Positions 33,589 to 42,232 of a stretch of 64,000 nt of DNA are shown in pieces. The DNA lies in contig NZ_JH556653.1 of assembly GCF_000179595.2 (NCBI RefSeq), positions 225,311-289,310 on the forward strand. Direction: 5' to 3'. Within the stretch, counting starts at the first letter, position 1. Each line of letters opens with the position of its first letter. The notes under the pieces are model-generated. The model was given only the letters and a program-made list of their open reading frames with translations. It did not search any database and had not been told where the DNA came from. Origin of the DNA: Acetivibrio cellulolyticus CD2. Lineage in GTDB: Bacteria; Bacillota; Clostridia; Acetivibrionales; Acetivibrionaceae. The position numbers and the translations under genes are program-made.

Positions 33589-35838
33589 TTAGTATTTGCC
33601 GAAATCAGCATCGCCAAGGGAGATGCTCTTTTTATTATTCAATACTTTCTTTTTTGAGTTCACCTTACTCTTCTTACTTGCTTCATCCAAATGTTGAATG
33701 ATCTCAGCGTCCAAGCTTTCGTATCCCAATTTTGATTCAATATTTTTTCTGACTTTAAATTTATTTACCATTTCATTAAGTATATCTGCCTGACTTGACA
33801 GTTCCTGACTTGAAGCTGCACTTTCCTCTGATGTTGCAGAGTTTGTTTGAATAACCTGTGAAATCTGTACAACGCCCTGATTAACCTGTGAAATTCCCGT
33901 TGCCTGTTCGTTTGATGAAGTAGCAATTTCACCAACAAGAGCAGCAGCTCTAGTGACACCTTCTACTATTTTATTTAATGCTTCAGCAGTATCCCTTGCT
34001 ATATTCATACCATTTTCCGTCTTTCTGACTGTTCCCTCTATTAAACCAGTTGTCTCTTTAGCTGCTTGAGAACTTCTTCCGGCAAGACTCCTAACTTCAT
34101 CTGCTACAACAGCAAATCCCTTTCCATGCTGCCCGGCTCTAGCAGCTTCAACAGCAGCATTTAATGCCAGGATGTTGGTCTGGAAAGCTATATCATCTAT
34201 TACTTTGATAATTTTGGATATATTAGTAGATGCTGATGCTATTTCATCCATAGATTTTAACATATCTTTCATCTGCTCATTTCCATCTATAGCATCTTCT
34301 TTTACTTTCATAGCAACTTCACTTGCTTCTTTTGCATTAATTGCATTCTTTTTCGTTTGCTCGGCTATTACATTCATAGTTGATGATAACTCTTCAACTG
34401 CACTTGCTTGCTCCGTTGTACTCTGCGATAACATTTGTGATGAATCCGCAATTTGTTTTGAGCCCCCGGATACCTGATATGCTGCATCACCCATACTGAT
34501 TAACATACCATTAAACACTGACAAAATATGACTCAGTGAGTTTTTTATTTCAACAAAATCACCTTTAAAGTCGTTATTTATTGTGACATCCAAATTACCA
34601 TCGGACATCTGGTTCAGCACCTGCGTAATTTCACCTATATATATCTTTAAATTATGAATTGTTTTATTAAGAGCATCTTTTATTATTGCATGTTCGCCCT
34701 TGTAATTTCCATTCATGCTAGCCTGTAAGTTTCCTTTTTCCAATTCTCCAAGAACACTTGAAGCTTCCTTTATAGGATCTATTACCGCATCTAGCGTCTT
34801 GTTTATGCCTGATATAATATCTTTATATAATCCATTGAAGTTTTCAGCTCTTCCACGAATTTGAAGTTCACCATCAATTGCTGCACTGGTTAAAGTATTC
34901 GCTTCATAAACAAGGCCTTTTATCGATTCCACAGTTTTCTTAAGTGCAGGTGACAATTCATCTTCATTATCTTTAACATTTAACTCAAAATCAAAATTTC
35001 CATCTGCCATTTTATTAATAGGTACAACAATAAATTTCTGAAGATCATCAGCATAATGATCCATTGTATTTGCAAGTTGGCCAATTTCATCTTTCCTTCT
35101 TAAATTTAATCTGGTTTTCAAATGGCCTTTTTCAATTTCCTTAATCATAGTAACTACTGATGAAAGTGGTCTTGAAATGTTATTTATAACAGCAGATACA
35201 AACAGTAATATAATCAGGAACACCACGATAAAAATAATCCCCAATAATACATAAGCTTTTGTTTCTTTTCCACTATTCAACTCTTTGTTTGTTTCTATTG
35301 CCGATTCCACTATCAATGATACTTCATCCAAATGGCCCCTGGCTGTTTGAAAGGACTCTTCCCAACCCTCCCCCATGCTTTTATTTTCCATTATTGTGTT
35401 TGAAATTTTAATCCATTCATCTATTTCAGTATCGACTTTTTCAAAAAGTTCAAATGCTGTGAGCTCACTACTCTCACCTTTAAAACCATCCCACTCCTCT
35501 TTACTTTTTTCCATTACCATTTTTGCATCTGCAATTCTCTCTTTGGCACCTTTTACATTCTCATTAAAATGAGCAATATTGCTTTCTATATCTTTTTCTG
35601 AATCCTTTGATATCATTACAGCTTGTACTGCTGTATAAGCCTGATATAAATCTCTGTCGGCATTTAAAATCTTACTTTGCGCAGTGCCACCATTGTTCAG
35701 CATGCTTTCCAGTTGTCCCTGAACTGAATTAATCGCGAATATAGCCCCAAAAAAGAATACACTAATAATTATTACCGTAAGGTTTAAAATCAAATAAACT
35801 TTTTTCCTTAATGACAAGTCTGAGATCCATTTCATCAT
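33589..35838 (-). CDS. Methyl-accepting chemotaxis protein
   Basis: 749 residues: membrane helix 1 (about 12-34), a four-helix-bundle type extracellular domain of about 165 residues, helix 2 (about 200-222), HAMP, further HAMP-like repeats (to about 440), and the signalling domain. The hairpin tip is conserved in [40 protein letters not shown], here split by the natural trimming sites. The C-terminus lacks a pentapeptide CheR tether. The [19 protein letters not shown] motif begins the first HAMP. GGAG lies nine bases before the ATG. It relays an unknown outside stimulus to CheA. It is monocistronic with its own terminator. Confidence 0.9.
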   Translation of the reverse strand: MMKWISDLSLRKKVYLILNLTVIIISVFFFGAIFAINSVQGQLESMLNNGGTAQSKILNADRDLYQAYTAVQAVMISKDSEKDIESNIAHFNENVKGAKERIADAKMVMEKSKEEWDGFKGESSELTAFELFEKVDTEIDEWIKISNTIMENKSMGEGWEESFQTARGHLDEVSLIVESAIETNKELNSGKETKAYVLLGIIFIVVFLIILLFVSAVINNISRPLSSVVTMIKEIEKGHLKTRLNLRRKDEIGQLANTMDHYADDLQKFIVVPINKMADGNFDFELNVKDNEDELSPALKKTVESIKGLVYEANTLTSAAIDGELQIRGRAENFNGLYKDIISGINKTLDAVIDPIKEASSVLGELEKGNLQASMNGNYKGEHAIIKDALNKTIHNLKIYIGEITQVLNQMSDGNLDVTINNDFKGDFVEIKNSLSHILSVFNGMLISMGDAAYQVSGGSKQIADSSQMLSQSTTEQASAVEELSSTMNVIAEQTKKNAINAKEASEVAMKVKEDAIDGNEQMKDMLKSMDEIASASTNISKIIKVIDDIAFQTNILALNAAVEAARAGQHGKGFAVVADEVRSLAGRSSQAAKETTGLIEGTVRKTENGMNIARDTAEALNKIVEGVTRAAALVGEIATSSNEQATGISQVNQGVVQISQVIQTNSATSEESAASSQELSSQADILNEMVNKFKVRKNIESKLGYESLDAEIIQHLDEASKKSKVNSKKKVLNNKKSISLGDADFGKY

Positions 35839-36051
35839 GCTTATTATCTCCTTTTATAAATATTATTAGGCATTTGTGTAAATCCATGAACAAGCTGAAT
35901 TAACCAATAACAAAGATAGAATAGAAAAAAAGAATAAGGACAGGTTGCAATTATTATTTCTACCGCCTTGCAATATATATTTCGGCACATAAAAAAATTA
36001 CTTCACTATCTTTTTTAACAAAATTTTAATGTAGAAGATATTAACATTTTA

Positions 36052-36082
36052 AAGGCTGCCGGATTATTTTCCAGGCAGCCTT
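36052..36082 (-). terminator. Hairpin after the FTP-like gene
   Basis: Perfect 9-bp stem AAGGCTGCC (36052-36060) / GGCAGCCTT (36074-36082), 44 bases past the stop of the minus-strand gene. The U-tract is short (TAAAAT). The stretch 35840-36050 has no gene. Confidence 0.55.
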
Positions 36083-36125
36083 AATGATAATACTGTATTA
36101 TCTTAAAATCAAACTTTTCAACAAC

Positions 36126-37091
36126 CTAATAGTTTACCAAACTGACTTCACCAAGTTTCTCTGCATTTTCTGCATCATAAAATTCAAGTCTGTTTGAGGC
36201 TGATCCAATTAATTTATTGTTAATAATATGTACTTTCCATGCAAGTTTAACGGTCTTGTCCTTTCCTGGATAGACTACAAGTTCAACTGACTGTATTTTT
36301 CTTCTTTCAAGCATCCCAAATGAGTTGACAATTGTGCTTTCTTGTATTTGAGGATTCGTGTTTAAGTTTGTAATTAGCAGATAATCACCACTCACCGATA
36401 CTGAATTTCCACCTTTATCCACGCAAACAACCAATTCTTTTCCATAAACCTCAATTCCATCAAACAATTGCTGCAATTTGTAATAAACCAAATCATCGCT
36501 CTTTTCCTGATTAATAACCGCAAACTCATTTTCCGGAGAGTTTATTTTCATTATTGACTTAATACTGTTAAGGGAATATAACACGTCAGCTGGAGATTCA
36601 ATAATATAGTCGGTATATCTTCCATCAATAAGCTTTATTTTACCTTCCTCATCCAATGTAAGCTCCGGCTCTACATTGTTGTTATATTTGGCCAAATCCT
36701 CAATAGAGTTATCAATTATGCTTCCACCAGCGTTTTTCTTTAATACAACAACACTGAATCTCTTATAATAATTAATATTGCCCACTTTTATAGTGGCAGT
36801 CAGATTGACTTTTACATCTTTACCTATTGGACAGTTAACAATTCCTTTACTGTTTATATATACTTCGTTGCTGCTTTCCCAAGTAATCTCTCTGTGATTT
36901 TTACTGTATTGAGGCAAATTAATATCCTGAGTTATACCTGCTTCATTTTGATTGCTGCCAAAGCTAATTTGAATATCAGCAACTTCTGAGTTATTCTGAT
37001 TATACTTTCCTGTTGAAAAAAACAAAAATATTACACTTAGGACACCCAAACATAAAACTGCAACACCGATATAAATAGCAACTCTTCTCAT
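36126..37091 (-). CDS. Membrane-anchored protein with Ig-like and FTP/PepSY-like domains
   Basis: 321 residues with one N-terminal helix (about 5-27, uncleaved or weakly cleaved). Residues 40-125 resemble an atrophied bacterial Ig-like domain (DINLPQYSKNHREITWESSN...NCPIGKDVKVNLTATIKVG). Residues about 170-260 resemble the fungalysin/thermolysin propeptide (FTP) domain, with the diagnostic LQQLFDGIEVYGKELVVCVDKG and VSVSGDYL. No protease domain follows, so it may be a free-standing inhibitor, chaperone or binding protein. No strong ribosome binding site precedes its ATG. Confidence 0.6.
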   Translation of the reverse strand: MRRVAIYIGVAVLCLGVLSVIFLFFSTGKYNQNNSEVADIQISFGSNQNEAGITQDINLPQYSKNHREITWESSNEVYINSKGIVNCPIGKDVKVNLTATIKVGNINYYKRFSVVVLKKNAGGSIIDNSIEDLAKYNNNVEPELTLDEEGKIKLIDGRYTDYIIESPADVLYSLNSIKSIMKINSPENEFAVINQEKSDDLVYYKLQQLFDGIEVYGKELVVCVDKGGNSVSVSGDYLLITNLNTNPQIQESTIVNSFGMLERRKIQSVELVVYPGKDKTVKLAWKVHIINNKLIGSASNRLEFYDAENAEKLGEVSLVNY

Positions 37092-37322
37092 TGAATTAAT
37101 CCTCCACGAATATATTTGTCAATCATTGTCATTAAGGAATGCCTCATAATAGAATTATATCACAGCAGAACTTACCGTGATAGGTTTAGATCTGCCATCT
37201 TAATATCGTTCACATAATAGTTTTTTCCCAATGAACTTTTTACATATTTTCTATTTATTGCATTTCAAAATGCATTACCAAAAATTTTCGTCGAAAAATA
37301 GTTAAAAATTTGTCAATTTCCG

Positions 37323-37351
37323 ATGACAAGTTTAAATTCCCCCGCTATAAT
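37323..37351 (+). promoter_or_regulatory. Promoter of the hydrogenase gene
   Basis: ATGACA (37323-37328), 17 bases, TATAAT (37346-37351). Transcription would start near 37358, about 80 bases before the ATG at 37437. Confidence 0.6.
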
Positions 37352-37436
37352 ATATAGATGTGAGCATTAAAATTAAAATTAATATCACTATAATTTTGAA
37401 AAATAAGTCTACGAATGTATTTTGAGGTGAAAAGGA

Positions 37437-40400
37437 ATGAAAACATTAACAAATCAAAACCGTATCAAAGTAACAGTAAACGGTCGCGAAATCGAAGTGT
37501 ACGATAATCTTACCATTCTTCAGGCGTTACTCCAGGAGGATATCCATATTCCTCATCTGTGTTATGATATAAGGCTTGAAAGATCAAACGGAAACTGTGG
37601 CTTATGTGTAGTTTCAATTGGTCCAAATGGTGAAAAGGATGTAAAAGCATGTCAAACCCCCATAAAAGAGGGAATGATAATATGCACAAACAGTCCTAAA
37701 CTTGAAAGCTATAGAAAAGTACGCCTTGAACAGCTGCTTTCCGACCACAATGCAGATTGTGTCGCTCCATGCGTTATGACCTGCCCTGCAAACGTTGATA
37801 TCCAAACTTATCTACGTCACGTAGGCAATGGTAATTACGAGTCTGCAATAAGAACTATAAAAGACAGAAATCCGTTTCCTGTCGTATGTGGCCGTGTTTG
37901 TCCACACCCATGTGAAGCTCAATGCCGCCGCAATCTTGTAGATTCACCGGTAGCAATCAACTACGTAAAACGTTTTGCTTCCGACTGGGATATGTCACAA
38001 CCGCATCCATGGGTTCCAACCAAGAGCCCTTCGACTGGTAAAAAGATTGCTATAGTAGGTGCAGGACCGTCAGGTCTTTCTGCTACATACTACAGTGCTA
38101 TCAAGGGTCATGATGTAACTGTATTTGAACGTCAGCCACATGCAGGTGGAATGATGAGGTATGGTATACCTGAATATCGTCTGCCAAAGGCTACGCTAGA
38201 TAAAGAAATTGATATAATTAAAAGCCTCGGTGTAAAGGTTATGACAGGCAAATCCCTTGGAATTCATATACGTCTTGAGGATCTTCATAAAGATTTTGAT
38301 GCCGTATATCTTGCTATAGGTTCATGGAATGCAACTCCTATGCACATTGAAGGTGAAAAACTCGATGGGGTATGGCTTGGAATACAATTCCTTGAACAGG
38401 TGACAAGGAATGCAGAGATTAACTTAGGCAACAATGTCATAGTTATCGGCGGTGGTAATACTGCTATTGACTGTGCTCGTACTGCTCTTAGAAAAGGAGC
38501 CAAATCGGTTAAACTCGTATACCGCCGTACTCAGGAAGAAATGCCGGCAGAACCATACGAGGTAGAAGAAGCTTTGCATGAAGGTGTTGAGATGCTCTTC
38601 CTCATGGCACCAACAAAGATTACTTCTGAAGGCGGCAAAAAGAAGCTTGGCTGTATAAAAATGACACTCGGAGAACCTGACCGTTCAGGTCGTCGCCGTC
38701 CTGTACCTGTTGAAGGAAGCGATATTGAAATTGAAGCAGATACAATAATCGGTGCTATCGGTCAAAGTACCAATACACAGTTCCTGTATAACGACCTTCC
38801 TGTAAAGCTAAACAAATGGGGAGATGTCGAAATCAACGGAAAAACTCTTCAAACATCTGAAGTCAACATATTTGCGGGTGGAGACTGCGTAACCGGACCA
38901 GCAACTGTAATTCAGGCTGTTTCAGCAGGCCGCCATGCTTCTGATACTATGGACAGCTTTTTGATGAAAGGCTATATTAAAGAAGAAAACGTTGACTACA
39001 GTTGCAGCCGTGGCTCTATGGAAGATCTTCCAAAATGGGAATTCAGGGAGATCCCTAAAGTTCCACGTGCTCAAATGCCTTCAATTTCAATTGCTGAACG
39101 TAAAAACAATTTTAATGAAGTTGAGTTAGGACTGATGGAACAAACTGCACGTCAAGAGGCTAGACGTTGTCTGAAATGCGGCTGTACTGAACGCTATACC
39201 TGTGATTTAAGAAAAGAAGCAAGCTGTCATGGTGTAGAGTTCGAGAATCCTATTCATGACCGTCCATATATTCCTATAGTTGATGATCATCCTTTTATTA
39301 TACGTGATCATAACAAATGTATATCCTGTGGCCGTTGTATTGCTGCATGTTCCGAGATTGAAGGCCCTGATATACTAACATTTTATATGAAAAACGGACG
39401 CCAGTTAGTTGGTACAAAGAGCGGTTTGCCATTACAGCAAACAGATTGCGTAAGCTGCGGTCAGTGTGTAACTGCATGTCCTTGTGGTGCTTTAGATTAC
39501 CGTCGTGATAAGGGAAAGGTAATGAGAGCAATAAATGATCATAAAAAGACTGTCGTTGCATTTGTTGCACCAGCTGTTCGAAGCCTTATCTCAAAAACCT
39601 ATAATGTTCCATTTGAAGAAGCTTCTCCATTTATGGCAGGACTTCTCAAAAAACTTGGTTTTGACAAGGTGTTCGACTTTACGTTTGCAGCTGACTTAAC
39701 AATTGTAGAAGAAACAACAGAGTTTTTAACAAGGGTATCAAATAAAGGTGTAATGCCACAGTTTACCTCCTGTTGTCCTGGTTGGGTCAACTTTGTTGAA
39801 AAGCGTTACCCTGAGATCATACCTCACCTGTCAAGCTGTAAATCACCGCAAATGATGATGGGTGCAACTGTTAAAAACCATTACGCAAAGCTTGCCGGAC
39901 TGGATAAGAAGGATCTCTTTGTAGTTTCTATCGTTCCATGTCTTGCAAAGAAGCATGAAGCAGCACGTCCGGAGTTTGCTCCTGAAGGAATCCGTGATGT
40001 TGACGCTGTACTCACTACAACAGAAATGATTGAAATGGTTAAACTGGAAAACATCGACATTTCCGAAGTTGTACCTCAGGAATTTGATGAGCCATACAGA
40101 CAAGTTTCAGGCGCAGGTATACTCTTTGGTGCATCAGGTGGTGTTGCTGAGGCCGCACTTCGTATGGCTGTTGAAAAACTCACAGGAAAAGTTCTTACTG
40201 ACCATCTTGACTTTGAAGAAATCCGTGGTTTTGATGGCGTTAAAGAAGCTACAGTAGATGTTGACAGCACAAAAGTGCGCGTAGCCGTTGTTAGTGGTCT
40301 GCATAATGCTGAGCCTATAGTTGAAAAAATAATACAAGGCATTGATGTAGGATATGATCTTATAGAAGTTATGGCATGTCCTGGTGGCTGTATCTGTGGA

Positions 40401-40874
40401 GCAGGTCATCCAGTTCCTGAAAAAATAGATGCCGCTGAAAAACGTCAACAGATTCTTGTTAATATCGATAAGGTTTCAAAATACCGTAAATCACAAGAAA
40501 ATCCTGATATTTTGAGACTTTATGATGAATTCTACGGTGAAGCAAACTCTCATCTTGCTCATGAACTTTTGCATACTCATTATTCCCCAAAACAAGGTGA
40601 TAGCGCTTGCAACACTGTACGTAAAAAGGATAACTCAGCTTTTGTCGTACAGGAATTTACCATCTGTATGTGTGAATCCTGTTTGGCTAAAGGTTCAGAA
40701 AAGCTATACCAAGACCTTTCAGAAACAATAAAACACTATAAGATGGATCCATTTTCAAAGGTTAAAACCATCCGTCTAAAGGAAAATCATGCCGGCAAGG
40801 GTGTTTATATTGCACTTAACGGTAAACAGATTGAAGAACCGATGCTCAGTACTGTTGATAAGGATTCAAAATAG
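37437..40874 (+). CDS. Multidomain [FeFe] hydrogenase fused to a GltD-like flavin oxidoreductase
   Basis: 1,145 residues in one chain. Order: [2Fe-2S] ferredoxin domain (1-95; C42, C54, C57, C72); cysteine-rich and FAD/NAD(P)-binding modules as in the glutamate synthase small subunit (100-510; GAGPSG at 208-213, GGGNTA at 338-343); two [4Fe-4S] clusters (C628/631/634/638 and C671/674/677/681); H-cluster domain (705-1000) with TSCCPGW (C779, C780), VPCLAKKHE (C835) and EVMACPGGCICGAG (C981, C985); the small-subunit motif near 1030; and a final thioredoxin-like ferredoxin with CMCESC. It should couple NAD(P)H and ferredoxin oxidation to hydrogen formation or the reverse, in the cytoplasm. GAGGTGA precedes the ATG. 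L2 has Val for the usual Met and L3 has GAG for GGG. Confidence 0.88.
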   Translation: MKTLTNQNRIKVTVNGREIEVYDNLTILQALLQEDIHIPHLCYDIRLERSNGNCGLCVVSIGPNGEKDVKACQTPIKEGMIICTNSPKLESYRKVRLEQLLSDHNADCVAPCVMTCPANVDIQTYLRHVGNGNYESAIRTIKDRNPFPVVCGRVCPHPCEAQCRRNLVDSPVAINYVKRFASDWDMSQPHPWVPTKSPSTGKKIAIVGAGPSGLSATYYSAIKGHDVTVFERQPHAGGMMRYGIPEYRLPKATLDKEIDIIKSLGVKVMTGKSLGIHIRLEDLHKDFDAVYLAIGSWNATPMHIEGEKLDGVWLGIQFLEQVTRNAEINLGNNVIVIGGGNTAIDCARTALRKGAKSVKLVYRRTQEEMPAEPYEVEEALHEGVEMLFLMAPTKITSEGGKKKLGCIKMTLGEPDRSGRRRPVPVEGSDIEIEADTIIGAIGQSTNTQFLYNDLPVKLNKWGDVEINGKTLQTSEVNIFAGGDCVTGPATVIQAVSAGRHASDTMDSFLMKGYIKEENVDYSCSRGSMEDLPKWEFREIPKVPRAQMPSISIAERKNNFNEVELGLMEQTARQEARRCLKCGCTERYTCDLRKEASCHGVEFENPIHDRPYIPIVDDHPFIIRDHNKCISCGRCIAACSEIEGPDILTFYMKNGRQLVGTKSGLPLQQTDCVSCGQCVTACPCGALDYRRDKGKVMRAINDHKKTVVAFVAPAVRSLISKTYNVPFEEASPFMAGLLKKLGFDKVFDFTFAADLTIVEETTEFLTRVSNKGVMPQFTSCCPGWVNFVEKRYPEIIPHLSSCKSPQMMMGATVKNHYAKLAGLDKKDLFVVSIVPCLAKKHEAARPEFAPEGIRDVDAVLTTTEMIEMVKLENIDISEVVPQEFDEPYRQVSGAGILFGASGGVAEAALRMAVEKLTGKVLTDHLDFEEIRGFDGVKEATVDVDSTKVRVAVVSGLHNAEPIVEKIIQGIDVGYDLIEVMACPGGCICGAGHPVPEKIDAAEKRQQILVNIDKVSKYRKSQENPDILRLYDEFYGEANSHLAHELLHTHYSPKQGDSACNTVRKKDNSAFVVQEFTICMCESCLAKGSEKLYQDLSETIKHYKMDPFSKVKTIRLKENHAGKGVYIALNGKQIEEPMLSTVDKDSK

Positions 40875-40885
40875 TCTTAATATAC

Positions 40886-40920
40886 GCAAAAGCCGCACTA
40901 TTTGATGTGCGGCTTTTTGC
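40886..40920 (+). terminator. Terminator of the hydrogenase gene
   Basis: GCAAAAGCCGCAC (40886-40898) pairs with GTGCGGCTTTTTGC (40907-40920) and includes a T5 run. It also serves the convergent mini-thioredoxin gene. Confidence 0.8.
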
Positions 40921-40939
40921 ATGCTCTTTTTAGCATTCC

Positions 40940-41179
40940 TTACTTTACTTTTTCAATAATTCCAACAATCTCCTTCGGCTTAAGAACTTTGCCAAAGGAT
41001 ACAACCTTTTCATCAATAACAAGTGCCGGAGTTGACATTACCCCGTATGCCACGATGTCCTTATAATCAGTAACTTTAATTATTTCAGCCTGCACACCTG
41101 CCTCTTCTACTGCCGCTTTAGTATTATCAGCCAGTAAAACACAATTTCTACAACCTGAACCCAAGATTTTTATTACCAT
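40940..41179 (-). CDS. Mini-thioredoxin (redox-active disulfide protein, MTH895 type)
   Basis: 79 residues with a thioredoxin fold lacking the first strand-helix unit. The active disulfide is the CRNC of LGSGCRNCVLLADN (C10, C13) and the cis-proline loop is VMSTPALVI. AAAGGAG precedes the ATG. It follows a permease and an ArsR-type regulator on the same strand, a frequent trio in which the thioredoxin is thought to serve the metalloid- or thiol-related permease. Final gene of that cassette. Confidence 0.85.
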   Translation of the reverse strand: MVIKILGSGCRNCVLLADNTKAAVEEAGVQAEIIKVTDYKDIVAYGVMSTPALVIDEKVVSFGKVLKPKEIVGIIEKVK

Positions 41180-41208
41180 GTCAATTTACTCCTTTCTTTA
41201 TTTAAATT

Positions 41209-41655
41209 TCACATAAATAAATGCGAAAACGCATTAAAAAAGAATCCAATAATCAATATTCCAGTAGTTACAATTCCTGCAAAAATAGCAAGTAGCTTTG
41301 GCTTAACAACCTTACTCAACATGATCATTGATGGAAGTGACAAAGCCGTAACAGCCATCATAAACGACAATGCAGTTCCTAATCCAACTCCCTTGGCAAT
41401 TAATGATTCAGCAATAGGCAATGTTCCAAAAATATCAGCATACATCGGTACACCTACGAAAGTGGCCAAAAATACAGAATACCATTTATCCTGACCTAAA
41501 ACAGCTTTTATCATATCTTCCGGAACCCAACCATGAATGCCTGCCCCTATTCCCACTCCTATCAATATATATATCCAAACTTTTTTAATTATGTCTAATA
41601 CCTGATTCCTTGAAAACTCGATTCTTTGCCTTTTTGTTAACTTTTCCTGCTCCAT
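41209..41655 (-). CDS. Half-size permease (DUF318/ArsP-like)
   Basis: 148 residues with about four membrane helices. Conserved elements are IKKVWIYILIGVGIGAGIHG, FVGVPMYADIFGTLPIAESL and AVTALSLPSMIMLSKVVKP, which match the second half of the two-repeat ArsP/DUF318 permeases of 300 or more residues. No partner half is encoded in the 167 bases upstream (41656-41822), where I see no gene. It may work as a homodimer. The ribosome binding site is weak (AAGG). Neighbours (ArsR-type sensor, mini-thioredoxin) suggest export of arsenic-like or organic metalloid compounds. Confidence 0.75.
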   Translation of the reverse strand: MEQEKLTKRQRIEFSRNQVLDIIKKVWIYILIGVGIGAGIHGWVPEDMIKAVLGQDKWYSVFLATFVGVPMYADIFGTLPIAESLIAKGVGLGTALSFMMAVTALSLPSMIMLSKVVKPKLLAIFAGIVTTGILIIGFFFNAFSHLFM

Positions 41656-41822
41656 ATCAAGTACCTTGTTTTCGAAAATAAATGAAGCAACATATTTTTC
41701 AAGTTTTAGGGCACTTATAGTTGTTCCTAATTAAGCCATTCCATCTTTAATAATTGATCATTTAGCCATTTAAATATAATCAAAATATCCACCTCCTGAT
41801 AAAAATGCAAAAAGTTCCACGC

Positions 41823-42119
41823 TTATTTCTTTAAAATCTCTTCACCTGCAAAAACAGTATCTATCAAAACTTTCACCGCTTCCAGACCTTTTCTATTAAT
41901 AGAGTATCTCATCCAAATACCATCACGCCTGCCATTTACAAGCCCGCTTTCACATAAAATTTTCATGTGGTGGGATAAAGTTGGCTGTGTAATCTTCATT
42001 TCATCCAGTATCTTACATGCACACAATTCACCCTTTGCCAGCATATCCACTATCATTAATCTATTAGGATCGGAAAGCGCCTTAAATAGATTTGCATTTT
42101 CAACAAATACATTTTCCAT
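41823..42119 (-). CDS. ArsR-family metalloid-responsive repressor
   Basis: 98 residues, winged helix-turn-helix. The alpha-3 metal site ELCACKIL (two cysteines, C33 and C35) matches the ELCxCDL box of arsenite-sensing ArsR proteins. The recognition helix is in TQPTLSHHMKILCESGLV and the wing in GRRDGIWMRYSI. GAGGTG lies eight bases before the ATG. It would repress the permease and thioredoxin genes downstream until metalloid binds. Confidence 0.88.
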   Translation of the reverse strand: MENVFVENANLFKALSDPNRLMIVDMLAKGELCACKILDEMKITQPTLSHHMKILCESGLVNGRRDGIWMRYSINRKGLEAVKVLIDTVFAGEEILKK

Positions 42120-42165
42120 ATTTAATCACCTCATATAGATAATTGTCAATGTGTTTAACAAAAAG

Positions 42166-42220
42166 AAAAATGCAGATCGATTAATCAAACTGCATTTTCA
42201 TCCTTGTATTATACAATTGA
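42166..42220 (+). repeat. Direct repeat flanking the Jet operon, left copy (contains a terminator)
   Basis: 55 bases nearly identical to 50162-50217: three substitutions and one single-base gap. Both start AAAAATGCAGAT and end TTGTATTATACAATTGA. Read on the minus strand it contains the hairpin AAAATGCAG...CTGCATTTT, a terminator placed 12 bases after the jetC stop. The segment TTGTAT-T-ATACAA is itself a palindrome. Confidence 0.8.
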
Positions 42221-42232
42221 CTTTATTGTTCG

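Noticed and set aside
42135-42160. TTGACA on the minus strand just before the arsR-type gene as its promoter
   Set aside because: A -10 at normal spacing would fall on the ribosome binding site or start codon; it may be part of an operator instead.
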